39,085 bases of DNA. Origin: Psychromonas sp. (GTDB taxonomy: Bacteria; Pseudomonadota; Gammaproteobacteria; Enterobacterales; Psychromonadaceae). The stretch covers positions 1-39,085 of the forward strand of contig JABXKR010000288.1 in assembly GCA_013619145.1 (NCBI GenBank), in the 5' to 3' direction. Positions 16,576 to 25,886 of this stretch are shown here, piece by piece (within the stretch, counting starts at the first letter, position 1; the number at the start of each line of letters is the position of its first letter). The notes below the pieces were generated by a model. It was not told the DNA's origin. It searched no databases and was given only the letters and a program-made list of their open reading frames with translations. Made by a program: the position numbers and the translations under genes.

Positions 16576-16602
16576 GAAAAATAGACTGGCTCAGCAAGTC
16601 TA
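16576..16602 (-). terminator. Minus-strand terminator at the far end of the tadA-mltF gap
   Basis: On the minus strand TAGACT (16602-16597) and AGTCTA (16587-16582) form a 6-bp stem with a 9-base loop, followed directly by TTTTTC. An alternative stem (GGCTCA/TGAGCC, 16588-16593 with 16618-16623) would compete with it. It would end RNA reading through from mltF, or a small RNA starting in the gap. Confidence 0.55.
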
Positions 16603-16758
16603 GTCAGATCAGGGTGTTGAGCCTTGAATTGCAGTCTTGCTGGTTCTTGCGTTACAGCATTCGATAAGGGAGCAACCATTACCCTCATGCTGTTTCTTAT
16701 TCTGGTCTCCGATCTGAGTCCTGATAAAGCACCTTGAGGTATCATGGGTATAAAACTA
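16603..16758. other. Structured non-coding segment between the small gene and mltF
   Basis: No open frame of note. It has nested complementarity: TCAGATC (16604-16610) with GATCTGA (16711-16717), enclosing ACAGCAT/ATGCTGT (16654-16660 with 16687-16693), itself enclosing AGGG/CCCT. CAGCAAG (16592-16598) can also pair with CTTGCTG (16636-16642). AATTGCAG occurs three times (16554, 16627, 16769). It could be a 3' UTR or a small RNA on either strand; I see no convincing promoter and match it to no known RNA. Confidence 0.4.
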
Positions 16759-16759
16759 G

Positions 16760-16795
16760 CCTGTATGCAATTGCAGTTTTTACAGGATTGTTTTA
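16760..16795 (+). terminator. Stem-loop terminator, possibly bidirectional
   Basis: CCTGTA (16760-16765) and TACAGG (16781-16786) form a stem around a TGCAATTGCA-containing loop. On the plus strand it is followed by ATTGTTTTAG, and on the minus strand by CTAGTTTTATA. It lies 25 bp past the mltF stop and could serve mltF or the tadA transcript. U-runs are short, so efficiency is uncertain. Confidence 0.5.
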
Positions 16796-16811
16796 GCGTA
16801 ACAGTTATTTA

Positions 16812-18836
16812 TTATACCTTCTCTTCAAGCTTCTGTTGTTCTGCATGTTTAGCTTCTTGTAATCTTTCCTGATCGCTTAATGCTTTATCTTTAGCTTGTT
16901 GATAGGTTTGTTGTTCGGCTAATGCTTTATCTTTTGCCTGTTGATAGGCTTGCTGCTCGGCGTGTGCTTCCTCTTTAGCTTGTCGATAAGTTTCCTGTTC
17001 GGTAAATGCTTTATCTGCAGCTTGTTGTAATGCTTTTTGTTCGGCTAAGGCTTTATCTTTAGTCTCTTGTAAGATTTTCTCCTCGGCTAATGCTTTATCT
17101 TTAGCTTGTTGTAATGCTTGCTCCATCGCTAAGGTTTTCTCTTTAGCTTGCTGTAGAGCTTTTTCCTGCGCTAAGGTTTTATCTTTGGCTTGCTGCAAGG
17201 TTTTTTCCTTGGCTAAGGTTTTATCTTTAGCTTTTTGTAATGCTTTTTCCTTGGCTAAGGTTTTAAGTAGGGCTTGTTGTAATAGTTCTTCCTTGCTTAG
17301 CGGTTTTTGTAATGCTTTTTGCTCGGCTAATGCTTTATCATTAGCTTCTTGTAATGCTTTTTTGGCCGCTATGGCTTTATCTTTAGCTTCCTGCTGCGCT
17401 TTTTTCTCTGCCAGCTCTTTTTCCCTTTCCGTGATAAACCAAGTTAATGTTTTTCTGTATTGGCGGATATTATTGACATAATTTTGTGCCTCTCTGCCTC
17501 GAGCATATCCATAACGGGTTTTTTTATACCATTGCTTTTGATGTAACAGAGGTAAGTTATCTTTAACATTCGACCATGCATTGGGACTTTGTTTTTTCAT
17601 GGTGGTGATGCGCCTTGCATCCATTAAGTGCCCGTAACCTATGTTATAACTGGCTAATGCAAACCAGACTTTTTCATCATCGCTAATACTATCGGGTAGT
17701 CGTTTGATCTGCTGTGATAAATACTTGGCACCGCCTTTGATGCTCTGTTCCGGGTCGAGTCTATTTTGAATACCTACATAATCCGCCGTATCAAGGGTTA
17801 ACATCATCAGGCCACGTACTCCTGTTGGAGATTTTGCCTTGGCATTCCAATGGGATTCCTGATAGCTAACCGATGCAAGTAGTAACCAATCTACTTCTGC
17901 TGTGGCATGTTTTTTAAAGAGCGCTTCATATTTAGGTAATGTGCTTTTGATCCGCTTTAAAAAGATACGTGTGTCGACAAAATCAAAATGTTCGACATGC
18001 CCGAAATATTTCTCTTCAAGCTTGGCAATGGTCTGATCTTGGTATTTATTACCAATAAATTCAATCATTGCCGAATAAACAGTATCATCTTGCTCGCGTT
18101 TTATTAACCATGCTACAGGCTCCTTCTCCGAGATAGTGAATGCTTCGGCAAGTACCGGGTAATAGCGTTGCTTTTGCGCCAGTGTTGAGCTGTCAACTAT
18201 TGCAAATTTAATCTCTTTATCTGCGACTTTACGTAATAAGCTTTCCTGGTCTTCGCTTTCTAACGTATTGATCGCCAGATCCGGCACTTCATCGAATAAA
18301 CTCTCTAATGTTTCTTCATGGCTACTGTCTTTAAGTACGCCGATCGGTTCATTAACATCGGCTATTTTTCGTGGGCGGTAAGTTCCCTTGTGGTAAACCA
18401 CTTTTTGCGAAACATAATAATAGGGGGGGGAGCTTCTGTATTTTTCTGCGCGTTTAGGGGTTAATGTTAAACCTGATCCAATAAAATCAATATCGTTGTT
18501 TTCGAGCGCATCAAACAGTGCTTTGAGTGTATCGTATTCTTTTACACGCAGGTTAACATGGAGATAATTGGAAAATTGTTTACCCAGTTCGTAGTCAAAT
18601 CCACTGTAAATTGAACCATCATAACTATAAGTTAATGAGCTGTTGATGGTGCCCATTATGATATCACCACGTTTTTGAATATCTTCTAAGTTGGTGGTAG
18701 GGAAAAAAGGATTACAAGCGCTTACCAGCGGCAGTAAAAAGCTTATCAAAAGCGATGTAATTAGTAGCCTGAATTTTTGAAAAGGCATAACAGAGTCCAT
18801 ATAAGAATTTTCACCAGAGATTGTGCGATTTTTCAT
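16812..18836 (-). CDS. mltF: Membrane-bound lytic transglycosylase F with long repeat tail
   Basis: Residues 1-470 are a standard MltF: signal with lipobox VSAC (lipidated Cys about 41), a solute-binding-like domain (about 55-275), then the transglycosylase domain with catalytic Glu in SYQESHW and SPTGVRGLMML. It cleaves peptidoglycan at the inner face of the outer membrane, leaving anhydro-muropeptides. E. coli MltF is 518 residues; this one has 674. The excess is an Ala/Lys/Glu/Gln-rich tail (about 470-674) of 14-residue repeats, predicted to be one long helix or coiled coil, which I do not know from other MltF proteins. Initiation at the first ATG leaves a long n-region; ATGs at codons 13 and 17 are alternatives. 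It is divergent from purL, as in enterics. Confidence 0.92.
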   Translation of the reverse strand: MKNRTISGENSYMDSVMPFQKFRLLITSLLISFLLPLVSACNPFFPTTNLEDIQKRGDIIMGTINSSLTYSYDGSIYSGFDYELGKQFSNYLHVNLRVKEYDTLKALFDALENNDIDFIGSGLTLTPKRAEKYRSSPPYYYVSQKVVYHKGTYRPRKIADVNEPIGVLKDSSHEETLESLFDEVPDLAINTLESEDQESLLRKVADKEIKFAIVDSSTLAQKQRYYPVLAEAFTISEKEPVAWLIKREQDDTVYSAMIEFIGNKYQDQTIAKLEEKYFGHVEHFDFVDTRIFLKRIKSTLPKYEALFKKHATAEVDWLLLASVSYQESHWNAKAKSPTGVRGLMMLTLDTADYVGIQNRLDPEQSIKGGAKYLSQQIKRLPDSISDDEKVWFALASYNIGYGHLMDARRITTMKKQSPNAWSNVKDNLPLLHQKQWYKKTRYGYARGREAQNYVNNIRQYRKTLTWFITEREKELAEKKAQQEAKDKAIAAKKALQEANDKALAEQKALQKPLSKEELLQQALLKTLAKEKALQKAKDKTLAKEKTLQQAKDKTLAQEKALQQAKEKTLAMEQALQQAKDKALAEEKILQETKDKALAEQKALQQAADKAFTEQETYRQAKEEAHAEQQAYQQAKDKALAEQQTYQQAKDKALSDQERLQEAKHAEQQKLEEKV
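16815..17429 (-). repeat. 42-bp (14-residue) repeat array in the mltF tail
   Basis: About 13 in-frame 14-residue units of the form AKDKALAEQKALQQ run to the C-terminus. One 10-residue interruption (PLSKEELLQQ) follows the third unit, and the last unit is incomplete. Units differ from one another by several residues, so the array is not brand new. A 14-residue period equals two heptads. Confidence 0.9.
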
Positions 18837-18890
18837 CAGAGTTTTGTGAATTTAGCATATATAAAAGTAATTTACCTCCGACTATAGAGG

Positions 18891-18926
18891 GTTTCTATTT
18901 AATAAAAAATGCTTTTTGCTTATAAT
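18891..18926 (+). promoter_or_regulatory. Candidate purL promoter
   Basis: TATAAT lies at 18921-18926, in the 231-bp gap between the divergent mltF and purL genes, about 140 bp before the purL start. The matching -35 position is AT-rich (TTTAAT) and weak. I see no convincing PurR operator. Confidence 0.35.
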
Positions 18927-19067
18927 AGCGAGCTAATACCAATTATATCAATGGACGATTACTGAAAGGTGTTATGGCTATTTAATGGCGAGCCTCTCTG
19001 TAAAGACTTTATCAATGTAATTGGCGTAACCCAAGTTCATTTATTTATCCTATGAGAGAAATAACCT

Positions 19068-22000
19068 ATGGAAATTTTGCGTGGGGCACCAGCCTTATCG
19101 ACATTTCGTGTAAATCAGTTATTAAAAAACTGTGAAGCATTAAATCTACCAGTGCAGCAAATATATGCTGAGTATATGCACGCGGCAGACTTAACTGATG
19201 CTTTAAATGACCAAGAGCTAGTTGTATTAGAAAAACTATTAACCTACGGACCTAAAATTGCAGAGCATGATCCTGTAGGTACGTTGCTATTTGTTACGCC
19301 TCGTCCGGGTACTATTTCTCCATGGTCTTCTAAAGCGACAGATATCGCTATTAACTGTGGTTTATCAAAAGTTAAACGTTTAGAGCGTGGTATTGCTTAT
19401 TACGTTGAAACAACAGCTGAATTATCAGCAGAGCAACATAAAGCGTTAGCTGGATTGTTGCACGATCGCATGATGGAAGTGGTATTTACTTCTCTTGATG
19501 ATGCATCGAAACTATTTGTGCAAGGTGCACCTGGTCAAATGACTAGCGTCGATATTTTAGGTGAAGGGCGCTGTGCGCTTGAAGTTGCTAATGTTAGCTT
19601 AGGTTTAGCACTTGCAGATGATGAAATTGATTACTTAGTAGAGAACTTTACGAAGTTGGGACGCAATCCTAACGATATTGAGTTAATGATGTTTGCACAA
19701 GCAAACTCAGAACATTGCCGCCATAAGATCTTCAATGCAGATTGGACCATTGATGGTGAAAAACAGCCTAAATCCCTGTTTAAAATGATCCGTAATACTC
19801 ATGAAAAAATGCCAGAATTTGTTTTATCGGCATATAAAGATAACGCAGCTGTTATGGTTGGTGAAAAAGCGGGCCGTTTCTTCCCAAGTGTCGATGATCG
19901 TGAATATGGTTACCACCATGAAGATATCGATATCTTAATGAAAGTTGAAACGCATAACCATCCAACTGCTATTTCTCCATTCCCAGGGGCATCTACCGGT
20001 TCTGGTGGTGAAATTCGAGATGAAGGCGCAACTGGTATTGGTTCTAAACCAAAAGCGGGTTTAGTAGGCTTTAGCGTAAGTAACTTGCGTATACCATCAT
20101 TTGAACAACCTTGGGAAACTGATTTTGGTAAGCCAGAGCGTATCGTTTCAGCATTAGATATTATGCTTGAAGCACCACTCGGTGGCGCTGCATTTAATAA
20201 TGAATTTGGTCGACCGAATATCCTTGGTTATTTCCGTACTTACGAAGAGCAAGTTGAAAGCCATAATGGTTTAGAGATTCGTGGTTACCATAAACCAATC
20301 ATGCTTGCTGGTGGTCTAGGTAATATCCGCCGCAGTCATGTTGAGAAAAAAGAGATTCCAGTGGGCGCGAAACTAGTTGTACTAGGCGGCCCGGCAATGA
20401 ACATCGGTCTTGGTGGTGGTGCTGCTTCTTCAATGGATTCTGGTGCATCTTCAGAAGATTTAGATTTTGCTTCCGTGCAGCGTGAAAACCCAGAGATGGA
20501 ACGTCGTTGTCAGGAAGTTATCGATCGCTGTTGGCAGATGGGTGATGATAACCCTATTCAATTTATTCACGATGTTGGCGCGGGTGGTCTTTCCAATGCC
20601 ATGCCTGAACTTGTAAATGATGGTGGCCGTGGTGGTAAATTTGATTTACGTGCGATTCCAAATGATGAAAAGAGTATGGCACCACACGAAATCTGGTGTA
20701 ATGAGTCGCAAGAACGTTACGTAATGGCGGTTAAGCCTGAAAACCTCGCGACATTTGAAGCAATTTGTAAACGTGAACGTGCTAAATATGCAGTTATCGG
20801 TGAAGCGACCGAAGAGATGCAGCTAACTCTTCATGACGATGAGTTTGATAATAATCCGATTGATATGCCGCTGGAAGTGTTATTAGGTAAAGCGCCGAAA
20901 ATGCACCGTGATGTAAAATCACAAAATGCACAAGGCAAACCGTTAGACTTATCTGGTGCAAGCATCAAGGATGCGGCTGAACGCCTACTTCGTTTGCCGT
21001 CAATTGCTGAAAAGACATTCCTGATCACCATTGGTGACCGAAGCGTAACCGGTTTAGTGGCACGAGATCAAATGGTTGGCCCCTGGCAGGTACCTGTGGC
21101 TAACTGTGCGGTAACGGCTGCTAGTTACGATACCTATTTTGGTGAGTCAATGGCACTAGGTGAACGTACACCTGTTGCACTACTTAACTTCGCCGCATCT
21201 GCTCGTTTAGCTGTAGCTGAATCAATCACCAATATCGCCTGTTCTGATATCGGTGATTTCAAACGTATTAAACTCTCTGCGAACTGGATGTCTGCAACAG
21301 GTCACCCTGGTGAAGATGCCGGGTTATATGAAGCTGTTAAAGCGGTTGGTGAAGAACTTTGTCCTGAACTCGAACTTACTATTCCAGTGGGTAAAGATTC
21401 TATGTCGATGAAAACACGCTGGCAGGAAGGTGAAGTGGATAAAGAAGTTATTTCTCCTCTTTCATTGATTATCACTGCTTTTGGTGCGGTTCGTGATATT
21501 CGTAATACAGTTACTCCGCAGCTGCGTACTGACCAAGGTGATACTGACCTGATTCTTGTTGATTTAGGCAATGGTCAAAACCGCCTAGGCGGTTCATCTC
21601 TAGCACAAGTTTACAAACAGCTTGGTGATACAACGCCTGATCTTGATAGCCCTGCTTTGCTGCAAGGTTTCTTTAATGCGATGCAGACATTAGTCGCGGA
21701 TCAGAAGTTACTGGCTTACCATGATCGCAGTGATGGAGGTTTATTCTCAACGATCACCGAAATGGCCTTTGCAGGGCATTGTGGTGTAACAGTTAATTTA
21801 GACCAGTTAGGCACAGATGATTTTGCTGCACTTTATAATGAAGAGTTAGGTGCGGTTATTCAGGTTCGTGCTGAAGATAAAGAAGCGGTGTTAAATACGC
21901 TTGCAGGCCATGGATTAGCTGCTAATTCATTAGTGATTGGTACATTAAATGATAATGACCAAATTGAATTTACGCGTGATGGAGATGAGGTGCTTGTTGC

Positions 22001-22961
22001 TCCACGCTCTGAATTCCGCGGGATTTGGGCTGAAACAACGCTGAAAATGCAGTCACTTCGTGATAACCCTGCTTGTGCACAGCAAGAGTTTGATCTGAAA
22101 TTAGATGATAAAGATCCAGGTTTAAGCGCCAAGTTAACCTTTGATATCAATGAAGATGTTGCTGCGCCTTATATTGCCACTGGTGTGTTACCGCGCATGG
22201 CTATTTTGCGCGAGCAAGGTGTAAATTCGCAACAGGAGATGGCAGCAGCCTTTAACCGTGCTGGTTTCTCGGCTATTGACGTCCATATGAGTGATGTTTT
22301 ATCTGGAGATGTGCAATTAGCTGATTTTGCCGGTTTAGTCGCTTGTGGTGGTTTTTCTTACGGTGACGTATTAGGTGCTGGTGAAGGTTGGGCTAAATCA
22401 ATTCTGTTTAACTCGGCAGCCCGCGAGCAGTTCCAGACATTTTTTGAGCGCGAAAACTCATTTGCATTAGGTGTGTGTAACGGTTGTCAGATGTTGTCAA
22501 ACCTTAATGAGTTAATTCCAGGCTCAGATTTATGGCCTCGTTTTGTACGTAATAACTCTGAACGCTTTGAAGCTCGTTTCAGCCTGGTTGAAGTACAAAA
22601 AACTAACTCGTTATTCTTAAATGATATGGCGGGATCTTATATGCCTATTGCCGTTTCACATGGTGAAGGTCGTGTGGAAGTGAAAGATCAGGCTCATTTA
22701 AATGCGATTGAAGCGAGTGGTTCGATTGCTTTACGTTTCATCAATAACTACGGTGAAAATACGCAGCAATACCCTGCTAATCCGAATGGCTCTCCAAACG
22801 GTATTACAGGTCTAACCTCTAAAGATGGACGTGTCACTATTATGATGCCGCATCCAGAGCGAGTGTTCAGAACTGTTGCTAACTCATGGCACCCGGATCA
22901 GTGGCAAGAGGATAGCCCTTGGATGCGAATGTTTAGAAATGTGCGCAAACAGTTAGGTTAA
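19068..22961 (+). CDS. purL: Phosphoribosylformylglycinamidine (FGAM) synthase
   Basis: This 1297-residue large-form enzyme carries out step four of de novo purine synthesis (FGAR + glutamine + ATP to FGAM). From the N-terminus there is a PurS-like domain, a linker, two AIRS-type ATP-binding halves ([31 protein letters not shown] in the second) and a C-terminal glutaminase domain. That domain has the nucleophile Cys in GVCNGCQML and the His in [10 protein letters not shown]. Length matches E. coli (1295). It is monocistronic, with a strong terminator 3 bp after the stop. Codon use looks more optimised than its neighbours. Confidence 0.98.
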   Translation: MEILRGAPALSTFRVNQLLKNCEALNLPVQQIYAEYMHAADLTDALNDQELVVLEKLLTYGPKIAEHDPVGTLLFVTPRPGTISPWSSKATDIAINCGLSKVKRLERGIAYYVETTAELSAEQHKALAGLLHDRMMEVVFTSLDDASKLFVQGAPGQMTSVDILGEGRCALEVANVSLGLALADDEIDYLVENFTKLGRNPNDIELMMFAQANSEHCRHKIFNADWTIDGEKQPKSLFKMIRNTHEKMPEFVLSAYKDNAAVMVGEKAGRFFPSVDDREYGYHHEDIDILMKVETHNHPTAISPFPGASTGSGGEIRDEGATGIGSKPKAGLVGFSVSNLRIPSFEQPWETDFGKPERIVSALDIMLEAPLGGAAFNNEFGRPNILGYFRTYEEQVESHNGLEIRGYHKPIMLAGGLGNIRRSHVEKKEIPVGAKLVVLGGPAMNIGLGGGAASSMDSGASSEDLDFASVQRENPEMERRCQEVIDRCWQMGDDNPIQFIHDVGAGGLSNAMPELVNDGGRGGKFDLRAIPNDEKSMAPHEIWCNESQERYVMAVKPENLATFEAICKRERAKYAVIGEATEEMQLTLHDDEFDNNPIDMPLEVLLGKAPKMHRDVKSQNAQGKPLDLSGASIKDAAERLLRLPSIAEKTFLITIGDRSVTGLVARDQMVGPWQVPVANCAVTAASYDTYFGESMALGERTPVALLNFAASARLAVAESITNIACSDIGDFKRIKLSANWMSATGHPGEDAGLYEAVKAVGEELCPELELTIPVGKDSMSMKTRWQEGEVDKEVISPLSLIITAFGAVRDIRNTVTPQLRTDQGDTDLILVDLGNGQNRLGGSSLAQVYKQLGDTTPDLDSPALLQGFFNAMQTLVADQKLLAYHDRSDGGLFSTITEMAFAGHCGVTVNLDQLGTDDFAALYNEELGAVIQVRAEDKEAVLNTLAGHGLAANSLVIGTLNDNDQIEFTRDGDEVLVAPRSEFRGIWAETTLKMQSLRDNPACAQQEFDLKLDDKDPGLSAKLTFDINEDVAAPYIATGVLPRMAILREQGVNSQQEMAAAFNRAGFSAIDVHMSDVLSGDVQLADFAGLVACGGFSYGDVLGAGEGWAKSILFNSAAREQFQTFFERENSFALGVCNGCQMLSNLNELIPGSDLWPRFVRNNSERFEARFSLVEVQKTNSLFLNDMAGSYMPIAVSHGEGRVEVKDQAHLNAIEASGSIALRFINNYGENTQQYPANPNGSPNGITGLTSKDGRVTIMMPHPERVFRTVANSWHPDQWQEDSPWMRMFRNVRKQLG

Positions 22962-22963
22962 AC

Positions 22964-22997
22964 AAAAAAGGGGATGTTAACATCCCCTTTTTTTTTC
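22964..22997 (+). terminator. Rho-independent terminator of purL
   Basis: GGGGATGTTAACATCCCC is a perfect 18-bp palindrome flanked by A6 on the left and T9 on the right, directly after the purL stop codon. The A/T flanks would work in either direction. Confidence 0.95.
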
Positions 22998-23064
22998 TTG
23001 TACTACTGTTAACCTGTTGATTTAACTTGGTAAGTCAGCGTTTTATAATTGAAAGGTGAACTCT

Positions 23065-25755
23065 TTGTCTGTGACTGTCGAAAACGTTTTATATATTGGG
23101 CACAATATTCAACTTGTCGAAGCTATGCTTAACTTGTCTGGCACCTCGGCACAATCTGATTACTACATTCACCACTTAACCTCGACCAATGGTATACAAG
23201 CTACTTTAGCTGAAAAAAAATATACTCATTTAATTTGTGAACTGCCATGTAGCAAAGAGTTAGCTGATAAAATTACAGCTGATTTCCCCTTATTAAAAAC
23301 CACTTATCTAAGCGGAACTGAAGCGCCCCAATCCGCTAAATTATCAGCCACAATGGAAGGGTTAATCACTGATGAGGTAAAAGCCGCTTTAGATTACCTC
23401 AGTATTCCTATCTATTTTAAAAACAGACAAGGTGAATTTTTAGCCTGCAATAGCTATTTTTCACATCTGTTCGGCCTGACCCCTGCGCAAGTTATAGGAA
23501 AAACGGCATCATTTGTATTACCTGCTCATCTGGTCGATGAGATAGAAAATATAGATCGAAAAGTATTTAACGATAAGCAAGTATATTTTTACGAATGTAA
23601 AATTGATGATCTCGCTGGCAGAGAGCGTGATGTGGTTTTTCGTAAAGAAAGCGTTGATAATGACAAATTTCAAATCGGTATGATCTTTGATGTGACAGAG
23701 ATTAATGAGGCGAAATATTCATTGGAAAAAGAGCGGATTATGTTACGCGCAACTGCTGATATATCGACCGATCTTATTTTCTTTAAAGATTTGCAAAGCC
23801 GCTTTTTAGGTTGTAATAAACAATTTGAAAAGTTTGTGGGCTGCCCGGAGCAAGATATATTAGGCAAAAAAGACGATCAGCTTTTTGAACTCGAACAGGC
23901 TTTAATGTGTCAGTCACAAGACCAAGAAGTGATGTCTAGTAAGCAAATATATCTGGGTGAAGAGTATCTTACTTATAACAATGGCCAGCGTCATTTTATC
24001 GAAATGAAAAAGGTACCGTTACAGAACAAACAAGGACAAGTCCAAGGTTTAATTGGAGTGGGGCGAGATATTACCGCGCATCACTTGATGCAGAAACGTC
24101 TAAAAATAGCGAATGCAGTCTTTGAAAATAGTAAAGAGAGTATTCTTGTTACCGATCAGACTGGTACTATTATGTCTGTAAATAAAGCTTATTGTTCTAC
24201 ATCTGGTTTTTCAAAAAATGAATTATTAGGGGTAAATACCAGTGAGTTTGCATCCAATCAACATGAAAATATTGAAATTGCATTAAAAGAAAATAAAAGC
24301 TGGCAGGGAGAGATAACTTATCACCATAAAAATGGTGATACCCATTTTGCCTGGTTAGATATTTATGTTGTTGAGCATTCCGCTGAAGGTATAAGCAACC
24401 GTATCTACTCCTTTACAGATTTAAGTCAAAGCAAAAGCGTTGAAGAAAAAATCCAGTTTTTATCAAAACATGATCCGCTAACAGGGTTATTTAATCGTAT
24501 TGCGTTATTTACCCGCTTGGAAGATGCAATTACCCGGGCAAAATATAAAGAGGCTGCAATGGCGGTGGTCTTAGTCGATATTAATGGTTTTAAAGCGGTT
24601 AATGATCAATATGGCCATAATGCGGGTGATCAAGTATTAAAAGAGATCGCTAAACGTCTTAAAAGTTGTGTCTATGAAAAAGATACAGTTGCGCGTTTTG
24701 GTGATGATGAGTTTGTTATTATTGTCGATGAATTGGATAATGAACAGGATGTCGCCTTACTCGCACAGAAAATTGCAGAGCAGTTTAGCGAAAAGTTCAT
24801 TATTGAAAACATTGAAGCAAGTTTATCTGCAACGATTGGTATCAGTATCTGTCCTGATGACGGTATTGATGGTGACACTCTGTTAGGTAATGCAGAAAAA
24901 GCGATGCAGCGTGGAAAAAACTGTCAGAGTGGTGCGTCGTACCACTTTTACACCATGGAGTTAACACGCCACTCTAATCAACAGTTTGAATTAGAGGAAG
25001 AGTTAAAACAGGCATTGCTGCTGGATCAGTTTGAGTTGTATTACCAGCCTCAGTACGATCTTAATAAACGGAAAATTGTAGCTGTGGAAAGTTTGCTGTG
25101 CTGGAATCATCCACAGCAAGGTCTTCTGGAGCCGGATCGCTTTTTAATCTTAGCGGAAAATAGCGGTTTATTGGTTCCCATTGGCCTGCAAATGCTTCGT
25201 AAAGCGGCACTGCAAGCGGTAACCTGGCAAAAATCGGCGATAAATTTTGGGCGTATTGCTATTAATTTATCGCAAGCTCAATTAGAACAAATCAGCTTCC
25301 TTGCTGATCTGCAGACTATTTTAAAAGAAACTGATTGTTCTGGACAGTGGCTTGAATTTGAAATAGAGAAGTCTATTCTTCGTCATGCTTCATTAGAGGT
25401 TCTGTCGAACCTAACGAATATAAGAAAGATGGGGATTGCATTCACCATTAGAAATTTTGGTATAGCAAGTGCAGTTCTAGATTTAATTAATATACTTGCT
25501 ATTGAAAAACTAAAAATATCCACTCACGCTACTATAAATGGTTCAGGATATTTAGTGAACGACGCGCACTTTAATGCATCTAATCTTTTTGCTAACAGCT
25601 TAGGTCTTAGCATAGTTGGCGATGGGCTCGATAATGCGCAGCAAGAGACATTTTCAACTAATCAGGGTTTTGATGCGGCGCAAGATCATTTTAAAACAAA
25701 AGCGATGAAAGCTTCTGAAGCAACTTTTTATCTGCGTTGTAATAAACGTAAATAA
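23065..25755 (+). CDS. PAS-PAS-PAS-GGDEF-EAL protein, both output domains degenerate
   Basis: A likely cytoplasmic sensor of 896 residues. About 1-100 may be a worn receiver-like fold; three PAS domains follow (about 110-220, 225-345, 350-465), then GGDEF (about 470-625) and EAL (about 640-885). The GGDEF signature reads GDDEF (546-550), with Asp for the second Gly, although DINGFKAVND and the GH-GD motif are intact. The inhibitory RxxD site is missing. In the EAL domain the signature is ESL (675-677), the metal-binding DDFG is RNFG (796-799), and the usual KxD reads KIS (to 819). Phosphodiesterase activity is therefore very unlikely and cyclase activity doubtful. I chose TTG at 23065 because AAGGTGA sits five bases before it; GTG at 23056 would overlap that site. 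Confidence 0.85.
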   Translation: MSVTVENVLYIGHNIQLVEAMLNLSGTSAQSDYYIHHLTSTNGIQATLAEKKYTHLICELPCSKELADKITADFPLLKTTYLSGTEAPQSAKLSATMEGLITDEVKAALDYLSIPIYFKNRQGEFLACNSYFSHLFGLTPAQVIGKTASFVLPAHLVDEIENIDRKVFNDKQVYFYECKIDDLAGRERDVVFRKESVDNDKFQIGMIFDVTEINEAKYSLEKERIMLRATADISTDLIFFKDLQSRFLGCNKQFEKFVGCPEQDILGKKDDQLFELEQALMCQSQDQEVMSSKQIYLGEEYLTYNNGQRHFIEMKKVPLQNKQGQVQGLIGVGRDITAHHLMQKRLKIANAVFENSKESILVTDQTGTIMSVNKAYCSTSGFSKNELLGVNTSEFASNQHENIEIALKENKSWQGEITYHHKNGDTHFAWLDIYVVEHSAEGISNRIYSFTDLSQSKSVEEKIQFLSKHDPLTGLFNRIALFTRLEDAITRAKYKEAAMAVVLVDINGFKAVNDQYGHNAGDQVLKEIAKRLKSCVYEKDTVARFGDDEFVIIVDELDNEQDVALLAQKIAEQFSEKFIIENIEASLSATIGISICPDDGIDGDTLLGNAEKAMQRGKNCQSGASYHFYTMELTRHSNQQFELEEELKQALLLDQFELYYQPQYDLNKRKIVAVESLLCWNHPQQGLLEPDRFLILAENSGLLVPIGLQMLRKAALQAVTWQKSAINFGRIAINLSQAQLEQISFLADLQTILKETDCSGQWLEFEIEKSILRHASLEVLSNLTNIRKMGIAFTIRNFGIASAVLDLINILAIEKLKISTHATINGSGYLVNDAHFNASNLFANSLGLSIVGDGLDNAQQETFSTNQGFDAAQDHFKTKAMKASEATFYLRCNKRK

Positions 25756-25760
25756 GGCTT

Positions 25761-25803
25761 ATACCCAAGCCGCTTGAATCTGCACCTTCAAGTTGTTTGG
25801 GGC
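25761..25803. repeat. REP-like imperfect palindrome
   Basis: CCCAA...CTTGAA is answered by TTCAAG...TTGGG, forming an imperfect hairpin of about 39 bases after the GGDEF/EAL gene. It resembles a dispersed TATACCCAAG...CTTGGGTATA element that I recall from Vibrio and related genomes. The left end keeps ATACCC, but the right end reads GGGGCGA, so this copy is worn. Family membership is from memory. Confidence 0.5.
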
Positions 25804-25886
25804 GAAGCGCTCAGAAGCTTATCATTAAGCTTGCTGCTGCTAATAATCTAAGTTAATTTAGCTTTTTTCCTCAGAGACTTAGTTCT

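Noticed and set aside
16603-16758. 6S, 4.5S, tmRNA, GlmY/GlmZ or CsrB-type RNA in the structured gap
   Set aside because: None of the conserved core sequences of these RNAs that I can recall is present. GlmY lies on the other side of purL in enterics.
17185-17481. 98-codon plus-strand repetitive frame opposite mltF
   Set aside because: It arises from the 42-bp repeats of the mltF tail read in antisense. No ribosome binding site.
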